Assembly (NCBI GenBank): GCA_012295275.1
Contig: CM022677.1
Span: forward strand, 7,725,922 to 7,789,921
Origin: Chrysomallon squamiferum
Lineage: Eukaryota > Mollusca > Gastropoda > Neomphalida > Peltospiridae
Length of the DNA stretch: 64,000 nt
Direction of reading: 5' to 3'
Shown: positions 24,356 through 39,283 of the stretch, in pieces
Layout: each line of letters starts with the position of its first letter
How positions within the stretch are numbered: position 1 is the first letter of the stretch
Position numbers and translations under genes: made by a program
Notes under the pieces: model-generated
Database searches by the model: none
What the model saw: only the letters and a program-made list of their open reading frames with translations
Told to the model about the DNA's origin: nothing

Positions 24356-25844
24356 TTAATGTGCCTTTAATTACACTGGTACAGACTCCATAGGAAAAGG
24401 TTACGAAAAAAAGTCAGATAAAAAGGAAATATTTAATTGTAAACAACATTAACGTGAAATTTAATTTAATTCTAAACAACACTAACGTGATATTTTAATA
24501 AGATGAATAATTTTCTGCAAATAACTTAAGCCATTAATATCAGCGTTCCACCGCCGTGTAAAATACATTGAAAAATCTTTAGTGTTTCTACTGTAGTGTC
24601 CTTTTTTAAATTAACAGTGTTACAGTTATGTAACGCCTAGAAGATACAAATATATTAACGTGATATTTGATTGTAGTTCTCTACAAATTACGTTACATTT
24701 ACTGCTGGTAACTGTTTTTAATGTAATAACGAATATTCTGTTAGGAATACTGTTACCGTGATGATTTTTACACGGCGTAATGAAAAAAGAGTTTTGTAGT
24801 TTACATGATATTTTAGATATTTAGATATTTAGGATTTCTTCGATAATATCCCTTTTTACAGTTACGCAGATCTAATACAATAATTCTGAATTACAATAAA
24901 ATGAGAAGCAATACTATTAACCGAATATTTAAAAAAAAAAAAAACTACAACAGATGTTTCTAGACTAACGTCCTTTGTTTTATTAACATAACTAGCTTAC
25001 AGAGGTGGCTCCTAGAATAAAAGTGAAAAGTGCTGGACCAAGTTCATATAAAAAATAAAATATATTGATAATTATAGTTTATGGCGATAACGTTTAATTT
25101 ATTCAGACACTGATATTATAATTACTCCTCATACTTTCTCAGCGGGCGTAATCACCTATTAAAATATATTACTTACGGTATACTTCTACTTATTCTTTTC
25201 GTTTTTATTAACTATCATTTATACTTTCAACAAATAATGGAAACTGGCTCTTTATAAACTTATGAATTTAACATATGGTAATATTGAAATATTTCGCTCT
25301 AAATCATTTTACAGAATTAGACGAATTCATCGAGAAGTAGTAAATCAAATTTCTTTCGACATTGCATATGCATTATTGGTCTACATACTTTTTTTTACTT
25401 CTTTTTGGAGAAATACAGAGAAGGTTTTCAAATAAAGGTTACTGTGAGTAACAATATTTTACAGCTTAATCATTTAACTTATAGGTATAATATCATTTAA
25501 CTTGGATGAGTGTAGTTTTTTTAAGTAATCAAACATCTGAGACTACTCGACAGCGAAGTTTTCTGTTGAAAAAATGGCGACGTAATTCACATTTATACAT
25601 AAAACCAGCGACGTTTATATTATAAATTGATACTGAGTGAACATAACGTGATGTTTTATTATGTTTAACTTCATTTTGCATCACACAAAATACTGATAAT
25701 TTCACGTACATTTTATTCTACTAGGAGAAATGTTATATAGTTAATTTTTAAGTTACATCACAGAAAACATGCCTGGCCTCCTGAATTAGTGTTTTATGAG
25801 ATATGAGGATATTTTTAGTTAGCTAGTCGAAATTGATTCATCTT

Positions 25845-26126
25845 ATTAAAACTTAGCAATCTCTTTACTGTGAAGTAAATCTGAATGTTTCTTAATGATT
25901 ATTTCAGGCATAGATTATTTATACTTTATCATTCTATTTTTGGTTGAACCTCGGTTTATTCATATAATGAAAATCACCTTTATCTTTCTCCATCTCACTG
26001 ACTCCAGCTTAGAAAAAGTATATTTGTAAAATATACCCAACGCTTTGCCAGGAATTTAAATATACTACTGTCAGGAAGAGAAAAAACAACAACACGAAAA
26101 CACCCCACGAAAAAACAGTATTCGAT
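25845..26126. other. unique AT-rich spacer after the tandem duplication
   Basis: No gene, repeat family or motif recognised. Confidence 0.4.
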
Positions 26127-26302
26127 GCTAAACATTACAGGTGTGATTTTACCGTGAGAACTGTGTATATTCAGAAATGTAGATTGGGGTTTCGAGTTAG
26201 CGTGCTTTTATAAACAACAGTAGAATTATATGTGAAATCCAAAATGTCGAGAATGCTTCCATACTAATGTGACATTTTATTAACACAACAGGTTTCACAA
26301 CA
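26127..26302 (+). repeat. dispersed repeat, family R right half
   Basis: This segment starts GCTAAACATTACAGG and includes AACAACAGTAGAATTATATG. It matches 28592-28765 with modest divergence. Confidence 0.8.
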
Positions 26303-26562
26303 TGAATCTGGAAATCTAACTCGCTATATTTCTCAGTTTCTAAATTATTCGAGTAGAATATAAGCCAAGTATCAACTCGTCAGCTACTGTTCAAAAAAGG
26401 GTACATAACTCTCTATATCCCTGCAGCATTTTTTTTTTTTTTTTTTTCAATTCACAGTTTCAGAGATTTAGTTTTAAATGTAGAAAAATGTGACTTTTAT
26501 ATTTTCAATATACATCTCTGACCTACATAATAACTTATAATAAACGTAAGCCAAAAAATTTT

Positions 26563-26684
<122 letters not shown>

Positions 26685-26780
26685 TTGAGTGTCTCAAATA
26701 AATGTCTGGCTCATTTTCACCTTTTTATTTTTATGTAAACAAAAATATAAATAAATACAAAAATACAACATCACGTTCTG

Positions 26781-27077
26781 TTTGTCAATAAAGAGGACTG
26801 AAAAGTGGATATCTCCAGTGTACTTGTCTGTGTGAAGCTATAGCTACGTCATAAAATAAATTGACATCCAGACTGGAGCGATGATGTTAACACTTGAAAT
26901 GTTACGGATATTGAGAAGTAAAGAAATCGCATAAAGATTAAAATTTTCTTTCCTTTATATTACTATTGTTGTTGTCGATGTCGTTATTGTTGTTGTTTTA
27001 TGTGTGTACTGTAGCATTATAGTAAACATTACAGGTGTGATTTTACTGCGAAAACACAATGTATATTCAGAAATGTC
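26781..27077 (+). repeat. dispersed repeat, family R left half
   Basis: This segment runs from the AAGTGGATATCTCCAGTG region through CATCCAGACTGGAGCGATGA to CATTACAGGTGTGATTTTAC. It matches about 28353-28650 closely, then diverges. Confidence 0.85.
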
Positions 27078-27953
27078 CATCCAACCAGCGACAGTGAAAA
27101 CTATTTAGTTCATTTTAATTTATTTTATTTCAAGTATTTTATTTTATTTTTTCTTTCTTTGCTGACGATGTCGTAATAAAAAGTGAAAAAAAAAAAAAAA
27201 AAAAAGAAAAAGAAAAAAGAAATGTTACCACATTTTCAGCAATTGCTACGCAGTATTAGCCATCTATGTATAAGCGGCTTCTCCAAATTAGTTTTAATGA
27301 TCCATGTAGAATTATTGCATTATAAAGGTCTACATGTTTAAAAGTGTGTAAATATTGATCGACGTTCGATGCTGCCATCTTGGATTTCGATCGGAAGTTT
27401 CCGTGAGGTCACGGAAGTTATTAAACTTCCAAATACAATTATTTTACGTCTACTTTCTGAACTTTTTATGATTTACACTGATAAAGATGGTTGTTCAAAA
27501 CCGTGATCTCTTGCGCCTTTCCGAACTACTTTTTCAACTAAAATAAAATAAATAAATAAAATTAAATGAAAAACATTAAAAGAAATAGCAATTTTAAAAT
27601 AATTCATCAAATAATAATATCACGATAAATAAACCAAAAATAAAGGAAACTGGTTAGTTAAAAGAAAAAGAAAATGCAGGGAATGTTAATAAGCCGGTTC
27701 TGTCTGCTACAAAACATTATACAGAATCGGTTATTTTCATCTAAAAGCAACAAATCTAATTTACCGTCATCTCGCTTATGCGAGGAGTAATCTATTTCAG
27801 AAGTTCGTGGTCTAAGAGAAACAACTCTATTTAACAACCACGTTGGTAAATATACAAATAAGACTGAGTGTTGAGTAAAAAAAAAAAAAAAAAAAAAAAA
27901 ATAAAAATAAAAATAAAAATTACTCCACCAAAAGGGGCAATAAAATCAAAAGG

Positions 27954-28245
27954 ATGAGGTATGCCGAGGCATTGACAGAAGAAGAAAGTGTCAAGAGGTT
28001 TGAAGAAGAGTTGGCAGAGAAGAAGAAGAAGGAGGAAGAAAAGGCAAAGAAAGCAAATGTTTTAGAGGCAAAATTACAAACAAAATTAGAAGATACCAAA
28101 GTCAAAACGGCAGTTCAATTTGAATGCTACAGCAGAACCGGTCGATGCAGTCAAAGAAAACGTTGATGGTGATGAGCCTGAACTAGAAGACAGAGATGTA
28201 GTAGATACACAAGGAAAATGTGAACTCTGTGGCAGAGTTGATGAT
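27954..28245 (+). pseudogene. C-terminal remnant of a pogo/Tigger-like DDE transposase
   Basis: The reading has RYAEALTEEESVKRFEEEL followed by a Lys/Glu-rich coiled stretch, the usual charged tail of these transposases. After a frameshift near 28112 comes DGDEPELEDRDVV and a CELCG knuckle, resembling the Cys motif that ends many pogo-like proteins. The helix-turn-helix, CENP-B and DDE domains are missing. A poly(A) tract lies just upstream (about 27879-27902) and repeat R just downstream. It is a broken relic; family assignment is by motif style. Confidence 0.5.
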
Positions 28246-28352
28246 TATTATTATTATTATGATTATGATTTTTATGATTATTATTATTATTATTATTATC
28301 AAATAATTGTCTCGGTCATTCTCATTTCTTCTTTTTTTTCTTTTTTTTTATG

Positions 28353-28765
28353 TTCTGTTTCTCAATCAAGAGGATTGAAAAGTGGATATCTCCAGTGTAC
28401 TTGTCTGTGTGAAGCTATAGCTACGTCATAAAATACATTGACATCCAGACTGGAGCGATGATGTTAACGTTTGAAGTGTTATGGACATTGAGAAGTAAAG
28501 AAATCGAATAAAGATTGAAATTTTATTTTCTATATATTACTATTGTTGTTGTCGTTGTCGTTGTCGTTGTATGTGTGTACTGTAGCATTATACTAAACAT
28601 TACAGGCGTGATTTTACTGCGAAAACACAGTGTACATTCAGAAATGTAGATTGGGCTTCCAGGTTAGCGTGTTTTTATAAACAACAGTAGAATTATATGT
28701 GAATATCGAGAACGCTTCCATACTAATGTGATATTTTATTAACAGAAATTGTTTCACAGAACAGC
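28353..28765 (+). repeat. dispersed repeat family R, most complete copy
   Basis: The left part matches 26781-27077 and the right part matches 26127-26302. This copy therefore joins two blocks found apart, in opposite order, at 26 kb. No terminal repeats or coding capacity are seen. Confidence 0.8.
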
Positions 28766-30838
28766 TAAGTAGGAGTAATTTTACACGGCGTTATGAAAAT
28801 AACATGCAACTTCAGTACCGCCATCACTATTTATTTTACATGTTTTATATTGTAAACAGAGGCGTAGCGGTAATATTATGTATTGAACAATAGAGGTATT
28901 GTTTTTTAATTAACAATATTAGATAATTTTATTTTGCATAATAAATAAATAAATAAATAATAAGCTTAAGTTTTAATTTCAGCATGTTATTGATATTTGC
29001 AAGTGCATCTTTCTTAAATACTAGAAAAGTCTAGAATACAGAGAAACATTAATAGACGTTTTTATTATTAAAAGTAAAGTGAAAAGGCGAGGATGCGCGA
29101 GATGAATCTTGTTTATTATAACACAAGTTCTGTAAATACACTGCGCTATTATAGATTAATTCTTAATTAACTGTAGAAAGTGATATTCTATTATCTCCCC
29201 TAAAAATTAATTACATTATTAGACAATTAATATTCAACTAGGAATATATAAATGTAAAACATTATGGTTCTTTCGCTGAATTTAAATGTATTAGTACGAA
29301 CAGGTCTGGTTGAAGCAAATAAACTGTAAATATTGTGGTTCAGTTTCATTATACGTGGCAAACAGCTTTCACCATAATAAAATATAAAGTTATTTTTTGG
29401 TCAAAACTTATCAATAAAAAAATTATTAAAATTATTCTGATAAAAGGATGGTGAAAACTGAGTTACTCTTTACTTGAACAGGAACATCTTTTTGTTTTTT
29501 ACTGCAAAACAAAGGACATTTCAATTGCAGTTTACAGGGACAAGCTTAGTATTCTATGAGATAAAACACAAAATAATTAACTTAGTTAACAAAATAAATA
29601 AATAAATTAATTAATATTAATATTAATCTCGAACATCCTTCAGTATTTTCAGAATACAGTGAACCTCTCCCAATGTTTTTTGCGGTGTTTATACATTGTT
29701 TTTACTGAAGTTTTAGTTACAGGTGCATCTGTACTTATCACTATAATCTGAGCGCTAGATAGGTAGGTGGATAGATAGACAGACAGATAGATAGAGAGTG
29801 AGACAGACAGACGTATAGAGAGATAAATCCATAGACATACAGACAGACAGATAGAAAAACCCAAAACTGAACTGAATAATTAAAATGACCAATAAAAGAA
29901 AAGATGTGAAAAGCGAGGTTAATGTGGTATTATATAATAATACATGTACAAACATTTTCTTACAAGTTCATTTACCTATGAAATGTAAAATATCTATCTC
30001 TATATGCATCCCTAGCTATCTGCGTGTGTGTGTGTGAGTATGTGTGTGAGTGTGTGTGTGTTTACCTTTGTATCTATTTATCTGTTGATAATTGTTTCTT
30101 TCTTTATAATGACGACAGTAATACTATCTGACATAACGACATTAACGATAAAAACAACAACAATAATTGCAATAATACTACTTAAAATGATAAATAAAAT
30201 AATAATTAAGAAAGAATACTGAATCTCTTGTATAATCACAAATACAAAAACGACTTCGATATTAATATTAATGAATAAATGATGTTATTAATGAAAACTG
30301 AAGTATGCACTGCGCTCATGTTAATAGAGGCTAACAGATTCAACTATAAACTATTCTGATAACTTGAGAATAAATGATAAAAACGTTTTGTTTTTCTTTT
30401 TTATTTTAACATTTGTGTTCGTACTTTCAACTTGAGATATCCAGTTTATTTTATAACACAAACACTTTTTATACGAATAACTTAGGACTGTGCAAAAATA
30501 ACATATTTTTATTTAAGAATACTGCTATTTACACTATAATTTTTTATAAGACGCAATTTAATTCAAAATGTATGTAGTTTACGTGGGAAATTAATGTTAT
30601 ATTTTATTATCTACATCACAGAATATATTCATAATTAGCGATACTAACTTTTTATATTTTAGGAGAAACCCAGAATCTTCATTTAATTATGGAATGTCCT
30701 TCCTGATTTCATTTCTTTTTCTATACTATTCTTAATAAAATAAAAGTTATCAGCATAAACTCTAATTATCAATATTAATTTCTGATTTATATCAACCTAA
30801 TCCAGCATCTTTTCACTTTTATCCTCGCCTGTAATCTG
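28766..30838. other. intergenic stretch
   Basis: No gene recognised. It contains TTTTACACGGCGTTATGA near 28780 (a piece of the 20.4 kb repeat), GATA/GACA repeats at 29755-29855 and GT-rich sequence at 30022-30062. Confidence 0.45.
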
Positions 30839-31172
30839 GTTATGTTAATAAGACAAGGGACGTTAGTCTGGAAACAGCTGAATTTTTTAAAATATTCGGT
30901 TAATATTACTGCTTCACCTTTTATTGTAATTTACAGCGTAGTATTAGATCTGCGTAACTGTATTATCGAAGAAATCCTGGATATCTAAATATCTAAAACA
31001 TCATGTAAACTACAAAACTCTTTTTCCATTATGCCGTGTAAAAATCATCACTATAATAGTATTCTTAACAAAATGTTCGTTTATTACATATCAGTCACAC
31101 TGTATTCATAAAAACATAATTTGTAGAGAACTCAATAAATTCCACGTTAATATATTTGTCATTGTATTTGTC
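30839..31172 (-). repeat. inverted copy of the 20.3-20.7 kb dispersed repeat
   Basis: The reverse complement aligns with 20322-20672 from the GTTAATAAAACAAAGGACG side through GATTTTTACACGGC to TAACGTGA, with scattered mismatches and small indels. Confidence 0.75.
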
Positions 31173-31187
31173 ATTGTATGGCCCTGG

Positions 31188-31380
31188 ACGTAGAAAAATT
31201 TGTATAAATGGTGCTAAAATGAATTGTACGTCGCGGGATTTTTGTTAATATATCTGTCACTGTATCTTTGACACGTAGAAAAATTTGTATAAATGGTGCT
31301 AAAATGAATTCTACGTCGCGGGATTTCTTGTTAATATATCTGGCACTCTATCTTTGGGACGTAGAAAAAATTGTGTACTA
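31188..31380. repeat. 85 bp tandem repeat, just over two copies
   Basis: ACGTAGAAAAATTTGTATAA starts at 31188 and 31273, and a shorter third copy starts at 31359. Each unit contains GTACGTCGCGGGATTT or a close variant. It abuts the MULE relic on its right. Confidence 0.85.
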
Positions 31381-31425
31381 ATTAGGATCTATCTACGTCT
31401 CGGTACTCATTAAATTCCCTTTTAC

Positions 31426-32537
31426 CTGGTTGACATCGTGTGCAGTCAAAAGGTAACAACGAACTACGTCTGTACCACAGTGCATTTGTAAGCAGTAACA
31501 GTTCGCAGTTGAAATGCCAAAGTTCTCGTTGTGGTCGGATGACTCTTCTGGGCGATTTGATTGAGTTTATGTCGCCATCCTTCCAAGTGGTTATTTGTTC
31601 GGAGACTGTCATTGCCAAAGTGTTTCTACATTTCTGGAGTTCATATCCCTTTCATCCAGGTATCAGTGACGTAGTCTATCAGCACTGTTACCTTTTCATG
31701 CTGGTGACTGTCGGCAACTGTGTTAAAACATCCTCAACTTTGTTCAGCGGGATCATCGGAAGGGTTGAAGCACGACTTGCACACCTTTTGTACATCACTG
31801 TTTTCAATATTTTCTGAAGCCAATCCTAGTTTTGCGAACGACGCCAACTACTCTGAGTGTACTGGGAACTAAAAACGACTGAGTCGTGTGGTGAGGAATA
31901 CAGCGCGTGCAGCGTTGTGAGCAGATCTCTCAGTGTACATCTGACGTCCTAGGAGCGGAATGAAATCCTACTCATGGCAGTTTTCTTGGATGTACTGGAA
32001 TGTCACGGCCGCGTGGTTGTTGCTGCATCTGTTCTGCCGTCTGCAACATGTTGTCCACAGACGCGACGTAGGTTCTGCACTGCGCGTTAACAACACATTT
32101 CCAGTCTGTTCTCTACCCATTCTTTTTATTTACGCGAAATGTATGCTCGTTATAATACAGATCCCTGCTGCCTCGTATTGTGTCAATATAAATCACTCGA
32201 ACCTGTTCAGCTGCCAAGAGTTTCCCATTTCGATGCAAAACTTTATACAGGAAAAAACTTCAATGCGCAACAGCCTGCTCACTGAAACACATATAAAAAT
32301 AAAAGATAACAAAACACACACATAAACACACATACACTCACACACATCCACACACACACACATACGCACGCACACACACACAGAGAAGCGTATTTTCAAC
32401 TGCTATCCCGAACAGTAATTTCGTTGGTAAAGAAAACACAACTCGCTCTACCGTAACAAATGGAAATGGAATAATTTAACATGCTAATCAGCATGATAGT
32501 TCGTTGTTACCTTTTGACTGCACACAATGTCAACCAG
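31426..32537 (-). mobile_element. TIR-flanked Mutator-like (MULE) element relic
   Basis: Arms 31426-31466 and 32497-32537 are inverted repeats matching at 40 of 41 positions. Outside them ACTAATTAGGATCT continues the inverted repeat, with a 36-base insertion on the left. The interior is visibly less AT-rich than its surroundings. A minus-strand reading near 31475-31625 gives HFGNDSLRTNNHLEGWRHKL and QKSHP, the C-terminal signature of animal MULE transposases. Upstream in the same orientation is LPMIPLNKVEDV. Frames are broken by stops, so it is inactive. Confidence 0.75.
32280..32390. repeat. (CA)-rich microsatellite inside the MULE relic
   Basis: Imperfect CACACA/CATACA sequence, probably grown after insertion. 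Confidence 0.8.
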
Positions 32538-33017
32538 ATCCTAATTAGTTAAATTTAACAAAAAAATATCCGGGCTTTTATAAGAAAGAAAAGTGACTCG
32601 CTTTATCTGACAACGTGTTGAACCTTGCGGCTAGACGTCTGTCGCCAGATCATTCTGCAAAACAAGAACCCTCTAGTGATAATTAATTCCGCAGTTCCCA
32701 GGCTTAAGATACAAAAGACACAGCAAGGGACATTTACAAGTGGAAGATTCTTCTATCACACTGAAACACAAATGTGTTCAGTTTTTTGAAGAGATGTTTA
32801 TTGCATTCGTGATAGTTCATTCAAATTTATCTTAAAACTGCATTAATAATGAATAACGAGGCAACAACAGAAATAGAAAAAATAATATTTATTTAAAAAA
32901 AAGTGTATATTCAAAATTTGGTAGTAAAACTCAGCTGCCTGAAATAAATATAATCTTTCAATTAACAAGAAAAATTACTAAAATAGATAGTCATATAATT
33001 TTATGGTAGTTTGAAAG

Positions 33018-33020
<3 letters not shown>

Positions 33021-33058
<38 letters not shown>
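33021..33058. repeat. (GA)n microsatellite
   Basis: An uninterrupted GA run of about 38 bases. Confidence 0.95.
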
Positions 33059-36420
<3,362 letters not shown>

Positions 36421-36465
36421 CTTTGAACGACTGAGTCATAACGCTGACTGGAGACCGATTAGTAG

Positions 36466-36485
36466 TGACGTCACACGTATATAAA
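36466..36485 (+). promoter_or_regulatory. CRE and TATA box of the secreted-protein gene
   Basis: A perfect palindromic CRE, TGACGTCA, at 36466-36473 lies five bases upstream of TATATAAA at 36478-36485. An initiator-like CAGTC follows near 36500-36505. The ATG at 36567 leaves a 5' leader of about 60 bases. CRE sites bind CREB/ATF factors, so cAMP-responsive or stress-responsive expression is a reasonable inference. Confidence 0.75.
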
Positions 36486-36566
36486 CCAGCTGAGCTACAG
36501 CAGTCGGGCCCTGTTGTGTCTTCTTATCTAAGAATCATACGTAACTAGTTTTGAAACTTTGGAAAA

Positions 36567-38432
36567 ATGTATGTTGTGAAGACCCTTCTACTTTTAGCGT
36601 TCTGCAGATTATGTCTGGGCAACATTCACCCATTACCAGCCTTCGAGGTTCGAGATAAACACCGAATACATTTTCGATCAAACGCTTTGTCAAAGAAGGT
36701 AGTGTTTTTAACAGGCTACGAAATCATTAATTTTTACTTCTGTCTGAAGAAAACAAGCACGGTAAAAATATCCAGTTTACGATACTCCAATGGCAACGAT
36801 GCTGAAAACATCACAGCAGTTTTAAACCAGAAGAAAATGGGATCCATTGTCACCATATCACCAGAAACAGCTGGAGATAACTGGAATGTTTTTCATTCCA
36901 GTACCGAGATGAAAGGATCAGTAATTCTGGAAAGAGGTTGGTATATTTTAAAGCTCCAGGTTCAAGGATCTGATGGAGTGGAACTGAACACAGTCAGTCT
37001 AGATATTGATGACAGCAGTCTCGCGCAGGACATGCTGCAGTGTAAACTTCACTGTACGAGTGATCTGCCCCATCTGAACTCTTCGTCTCGAATTAATGTC
37101 GACAAAAAAGCTAAACTTAGACAGAAAAGTTACCCATCTAAATGTGCGGAAGAGGACAACGTCAAAATACCAGTATACCTCGACAGCGTGAAACAGTACA
37201 AACTAATAGCTACTCTACCAGTGTATAAAGCTTTTGTAAACAGAAGATAACCAAATAATACTGACTGTGTTGCTTTGTCTCCTCTCTACTGGAGTTTTAC
37301 CCACCTCTGTTTGAATAAAACAAATAACCATTTATTTTCAAATTCGGCGACTATGAAAGTGTATCCAGGACCTAGTACATCGAAAATAGCCGTAATTGAA
37401 ATTTCATTCATGTTAAAGGGAAGATCAGAAGGTTACATAGATGCTGATATTGGGTCAGTCTTCAGTCTAAAAATCAAACCAGTGACCTCATTTGTAAAAA
37501 TACAGGTTTCATACAGAGACAGAAACAAAAATTTAATTGCGCTCAAAGAAACTGGTTTACAACCCTGGAAAACTGACGTCGATTGGCAAATCCCAAACCT
37601 TTCTTGGATCGAACACAACGTAAATCTGATCAAAATTTCATTATCCGCACAGGATGTATTTTCCATTTGTATGGAAGAAATAAAATTGGAAAGAAAACCT
37701 ATGAAACCTGAAAAATATTTTCCTATATACACCAGTAACGAATTCACTGTTTCAGGTGTTGATATAGACTTTTGGTGGAGACATCCGGAAACCATGAAAG
37801 TATATGTAAAAAATACTGACAAGCTTTATAGAAAAGTAGACTATTTTAAAATAATTCTTCCAGTTCCTTGGTCAGAGGGTCACAGTGAGACACTTGTTAT
37901 CTATCAAGATGGAAACGTACGCCTGCTGCCCCTCCCTCCTGCAGGATTAGACTGGATTCCGTTTGGAACATCAGTTGTGGTTGGAACATGTGATGTTGAC
38001 CTGATCAGACCTGCTGCTCCCATTGATCAAGTGGATATCGACGTCGATAAACGAGAGCTGAAGATTCTTTACAGAAATGGAGAAAAAGCAAAGCTGACGT
38101 TGATTTCGAAAGTGGACAGAACGGAACTCGTTGTTTCTGATCTCATATTTAAACAGTCCAGTAAGGGATTTCCATTTGCCACATTCCGATCAATGTACGT
38201 CGACGAGGGCAACACAGACAGCGACAGCATCATGGTGGACAGCTCCAGCGTGTTCGGTGTCATGGAGAACCTGAATGGTGTACATGGAAAAACGTTTACA
38301 CTTTTCAGAAGATGCGAATCCAAACATCTGACTCTCAGTCCGGATATCCATCTGGAGTTATTGCGCACGCGCTACTCAGTATTGTTGTCAGGTAATCAGT
38401 CAGTGTTAAATAACATGACAGTTCACATGTAA
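36567..38432 (+). CDS. uncharacterised secreted protein, about 620 codons, with one in-frame TAA
   Basis: The ATG at 36567 opens a clear signal peptide (YVVKTLLLLAFCRLCLG). The frame stays open for 227 codons to a TAA (37248-37250), then continues in the same frame to the TAA at 38430-38432. Content looks like successive beta-sandwich domains: residues about 25-160 (ERGWYILKLQVQG), about 265-390, then a C-terminal block with PAGLDWIPFGTSVVVG (about 452-467), DLIRPAAPI and FATFRSMYVDEGN (about 537). I recall this C-terminal signature from uncharacterised proteins of marine invertebrates but know no function. The next in-frame ATG is codon 263. A 99-base segment, 37196-37294, begins GTACAA, has a TACTGAC branch-like site and a pyrimidine tract, and ends GGAG. 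Removing it deletes the stop and keeps frame. So it is a pseudogene, a retained-intron gene, or a truncated product. Confidence 0.75.
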
Positions 38433-38517
38433 AACCTGTTAGCGCTTATGTTTATAATTATATTAAGTTTCAGATTTCCAGTTCACAGTCTTATGTGTGA
38501 AACAATTTCTTTTCTGA

Positions 38518-38523
38518 AATAAA
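38518..38523 (+). terminator. poly(A) signal of the secreted-protein gene
   Basis: AATAAA lies 86 bases after the stop, followed by a T-rich stretch (GTTTATTTTTG). Together with the TATA box it defines a transcription unit of about 2 kb. Confidence 0.7.
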
Positions 38524-39083
38524 ACAAGTTTATTTTTGCATTCAGCTGTCTTAGATTAAGCTTACATTTGGCATTAATTTGTACTAGATATAAGATTTTA
38601 GAAAAAGAGATTGCGTTGGGCATCAGCTAAAGTGAACGTAACAAAACATAGAAATGATAATAATAATGTTTCCATACTGAGTAATGATTTACTTTCACAG
38701 TGGTAACAAGTCTCCTAGCACATTCATGATTTGTTCACCGTTGGCAACAAGCTTCAAACATGGATGTTTTGGGATATTTATTAAAGATATCTAAACAAAT
38801 GAAAACAATTATTAAAATTGGAAAGTTTCCCCAAAACAAAGATTCTTGTCTTTATAACACTGTTAAATAACACTAATTACCTTAGTCAAGTCATTGATCA
38901 TTATCAGAATTGCTAAAGCAAGTTCATTTACACTCATAAACAGCTTTTTTTATGGTATCAGGTCAATTGCCCCCTGGACACTGCCCCTAAGGACAATTGC
39001 CCCCATTTTTCTTCAAATATACCTTTCATAGTTATTTTTAAGCAACATTCCAATAAATTAGTCAAAGCTACCTAGAGTCAGCT
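38524..39083. other. intergenic stretch ending in CAATTGCCCC repeats at the gap
   Basis: No gene. From 38961 to 39005 GGTCAATTGCCCCCTGGACA and GGACAATTGCCCCC form three related tandem words, stopping about 80 bases before the N run. Confidence 0.6.
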
Positions 39084-39283
39084 NNNNNNNNNNNNNNNNN
39101 NNNNNNNNNNNNNNNNNNNNNNNNNNNNNNNNNNNNNNNNNNNNNNNNNNNNNNNNNNNNNNNNNNNNNNNNNNNNNNNNNNNNNNNNNNNNNNNNNNNN
39201 NNNNNNNNNNNNNNNNNNNNNNNNNNNNNNNNNNNNNNNNNNNNNNNNNNNNNNNNNNNNNNNNNNNNNNNNNNNNNNNNNNN
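39084..39283. other. assembly gap, 200 N
   Basis: Exactly 200 N, a conventional placeholder, so the true missing length is unknown. Confidence 0.99.

Larger units (their letters stand above)
21539..25844. repeat. 4.3 kb direct tandem duplication, copy 2
   Basis: Head-to-tail copy of 17232-21538. It carries exon copies at 22373-22523 and 22798-22813 with the same donors. Notable differences: an extra piece near 23466-23485, loss of about 10 bases near 23525, and loss of 15 bases (AGGGAAATAACTCTA) near 25382, flanked by CTA direct repeats. Overall identity looks very high, so the event is recent, or the two copies are two haplotypes left side by side. Confidence 0.95.

Noticed and set aside
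31440-31817. Plus-strand 125-codon open frame
   Set aside because: Antisense of the MULE relic; minus-strand motifs explain it.
37433-38368. Minus-strand open frames opposite the secreted-protein gene
   Set aside because: Shadows of the plus-strand coding sequence.
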